From assembly GCF_001442625.1 (NCBI RefSeq), contig NZ_LMZQ01000005.1, forward strand, positions 1 through 64,000: a stretch of DNA of 64,000 nt, in the 5' to 3' direction. A program made the position numbers and the translations under genes. Under the pieces are notes generated by a model. That model searched no databases, was not told where the DNA came from, and saw nothing but the letters and a program-made list of their open reading frames with translations. Each line of letters opens with the position of its first letter. Position 1 is the first letter of the stretch. This document shows positions 63,741 to 64,000 of the stretch, in pieces. The DNA is from Pedobacter ginsenosidimutans. GTDB taxonomy: Bacteria > Bacteroidota > Bacteroidia > Sphingobacteriales > Sphingobacteriaceae.

Positions 63741-64000
63741 GCTGTGCAAATCGGTTGGTCGTTTGTACCATTAATTGCTGAAAATTGATAATAATGAAAC
63801 CCGGCTAAGTTCTAGGTATCCATATAATTGCACAATATAAACAGTAATCAAAAACACAAATACAGATCGACTATTTGATTTATAAAGCTGTATAATCATC
63901 AGTAAACGTAAAAGATCTATAAAAGTATTTTAAAAATTACTTTTTAAGAATGTTTTTATTTACACAATTGTATATCTTTATACAATATTTATCTAGATAT
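63741..64000. other. Non-coding AT-rich end of window
   Basis: 260 bases after the YdcF-like gene. No ORF of size, terminator or repeat was seen. The last 80 bases are very AT-rich and may be the upstream region of a gene beyond the window. Confidence 0.5.

Overview
The window looks like a chromosomal segment of a Bacteroidota bacterium of the Sphingobacteriaceae type (Pedobacter-like). Evidence: low GC; a SusC/SusD pair with glycoside hydrolases; promoters of the form TTTG-N19-TAnnTTTG; DUF4293, DUF5683 and DUF4328 proteins; a bacillithiol gene (bshC); and a parA-parB-DUF5683-dapB-lepB housekeeping cluster. No rRNA, tRNA, CRISPR array, phage gene or transposase was seen.

Layout. 1-7 kb: agmatine-to-putrescine genes (aguA, aguB), a DUF4328 membrane protein, a flotillin-like protein, a small CWC cysteine protein and an NmrA-type oxidoreductase. 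7-13.3 kb: nrdA/nrdB of the eukaryote-like class Ia ribonucleotide reductase, RlpA-like and MsrB exported proteins, and sucD. 13.3-23.1 kb: cupin, VIT-type transporter, rlmF, DAACS symporter, isoaspartyl peptidase, ABC exporter, truA, DUF4293 and an esterase lipoprotein. 23.4-32.2 kb: DEAD-box helicase, GH29 fucosidase with a duplicated C-terminal module, bshC, an Ldh-family dehydrogenase and an M57 HEIGH metalloprotease. 32.2-49.3 kb: the accessory centre of the window. 49.4-54.8 kb: lepB, dapB, DUF5683, parB and parA, then an FMN reductase. 55.4-63.7 kb: orphan histidine kinase, thioesterase, GH97 alpha-glucosidase, DUF2130, OsmC, YtxH and YdcF proteins.

The most unusual system is the minus-strand block 32239-49333. 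A ROK regulator is followed by SusC, SusD, a thioredoxin-like protein, a cytochrome c/copper monooxygenase-like protein whose six expected copper ligands can be read, a large FG-GAP/UnbV protein with 7+7 calcium-type motifs, a vanadium haloperoxidase-like PAP2 enzyme with intact vanadate motifs, a GH29 fucosidase and a GH3 enzyme with a PA14 insert. All eight structural products have export signals. The gaps are 52 bp or less, two genes share a TAATG junction, and a strong hairpin lies between susD and the redox genes. I read it as a polysaccharide-utilization-type locus fitted with extracytoplasmic redox enzymes, possibly for fucosylated or phenolic/aryl glycosides. The substrate is inference.

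The intergenic space is populated by several families of dispersed inverted-repeat elements without a transposase: GTCATYTCGA-ended elements, CCTAAACCCGAT-ended MITE-like elements, ACCACAGAG-ended elements, AAGGTGTAAGG elements, and a pair of 24-bp palindromes in opposite orientation. They explain most non-coding stretches and several spurious ORFs.
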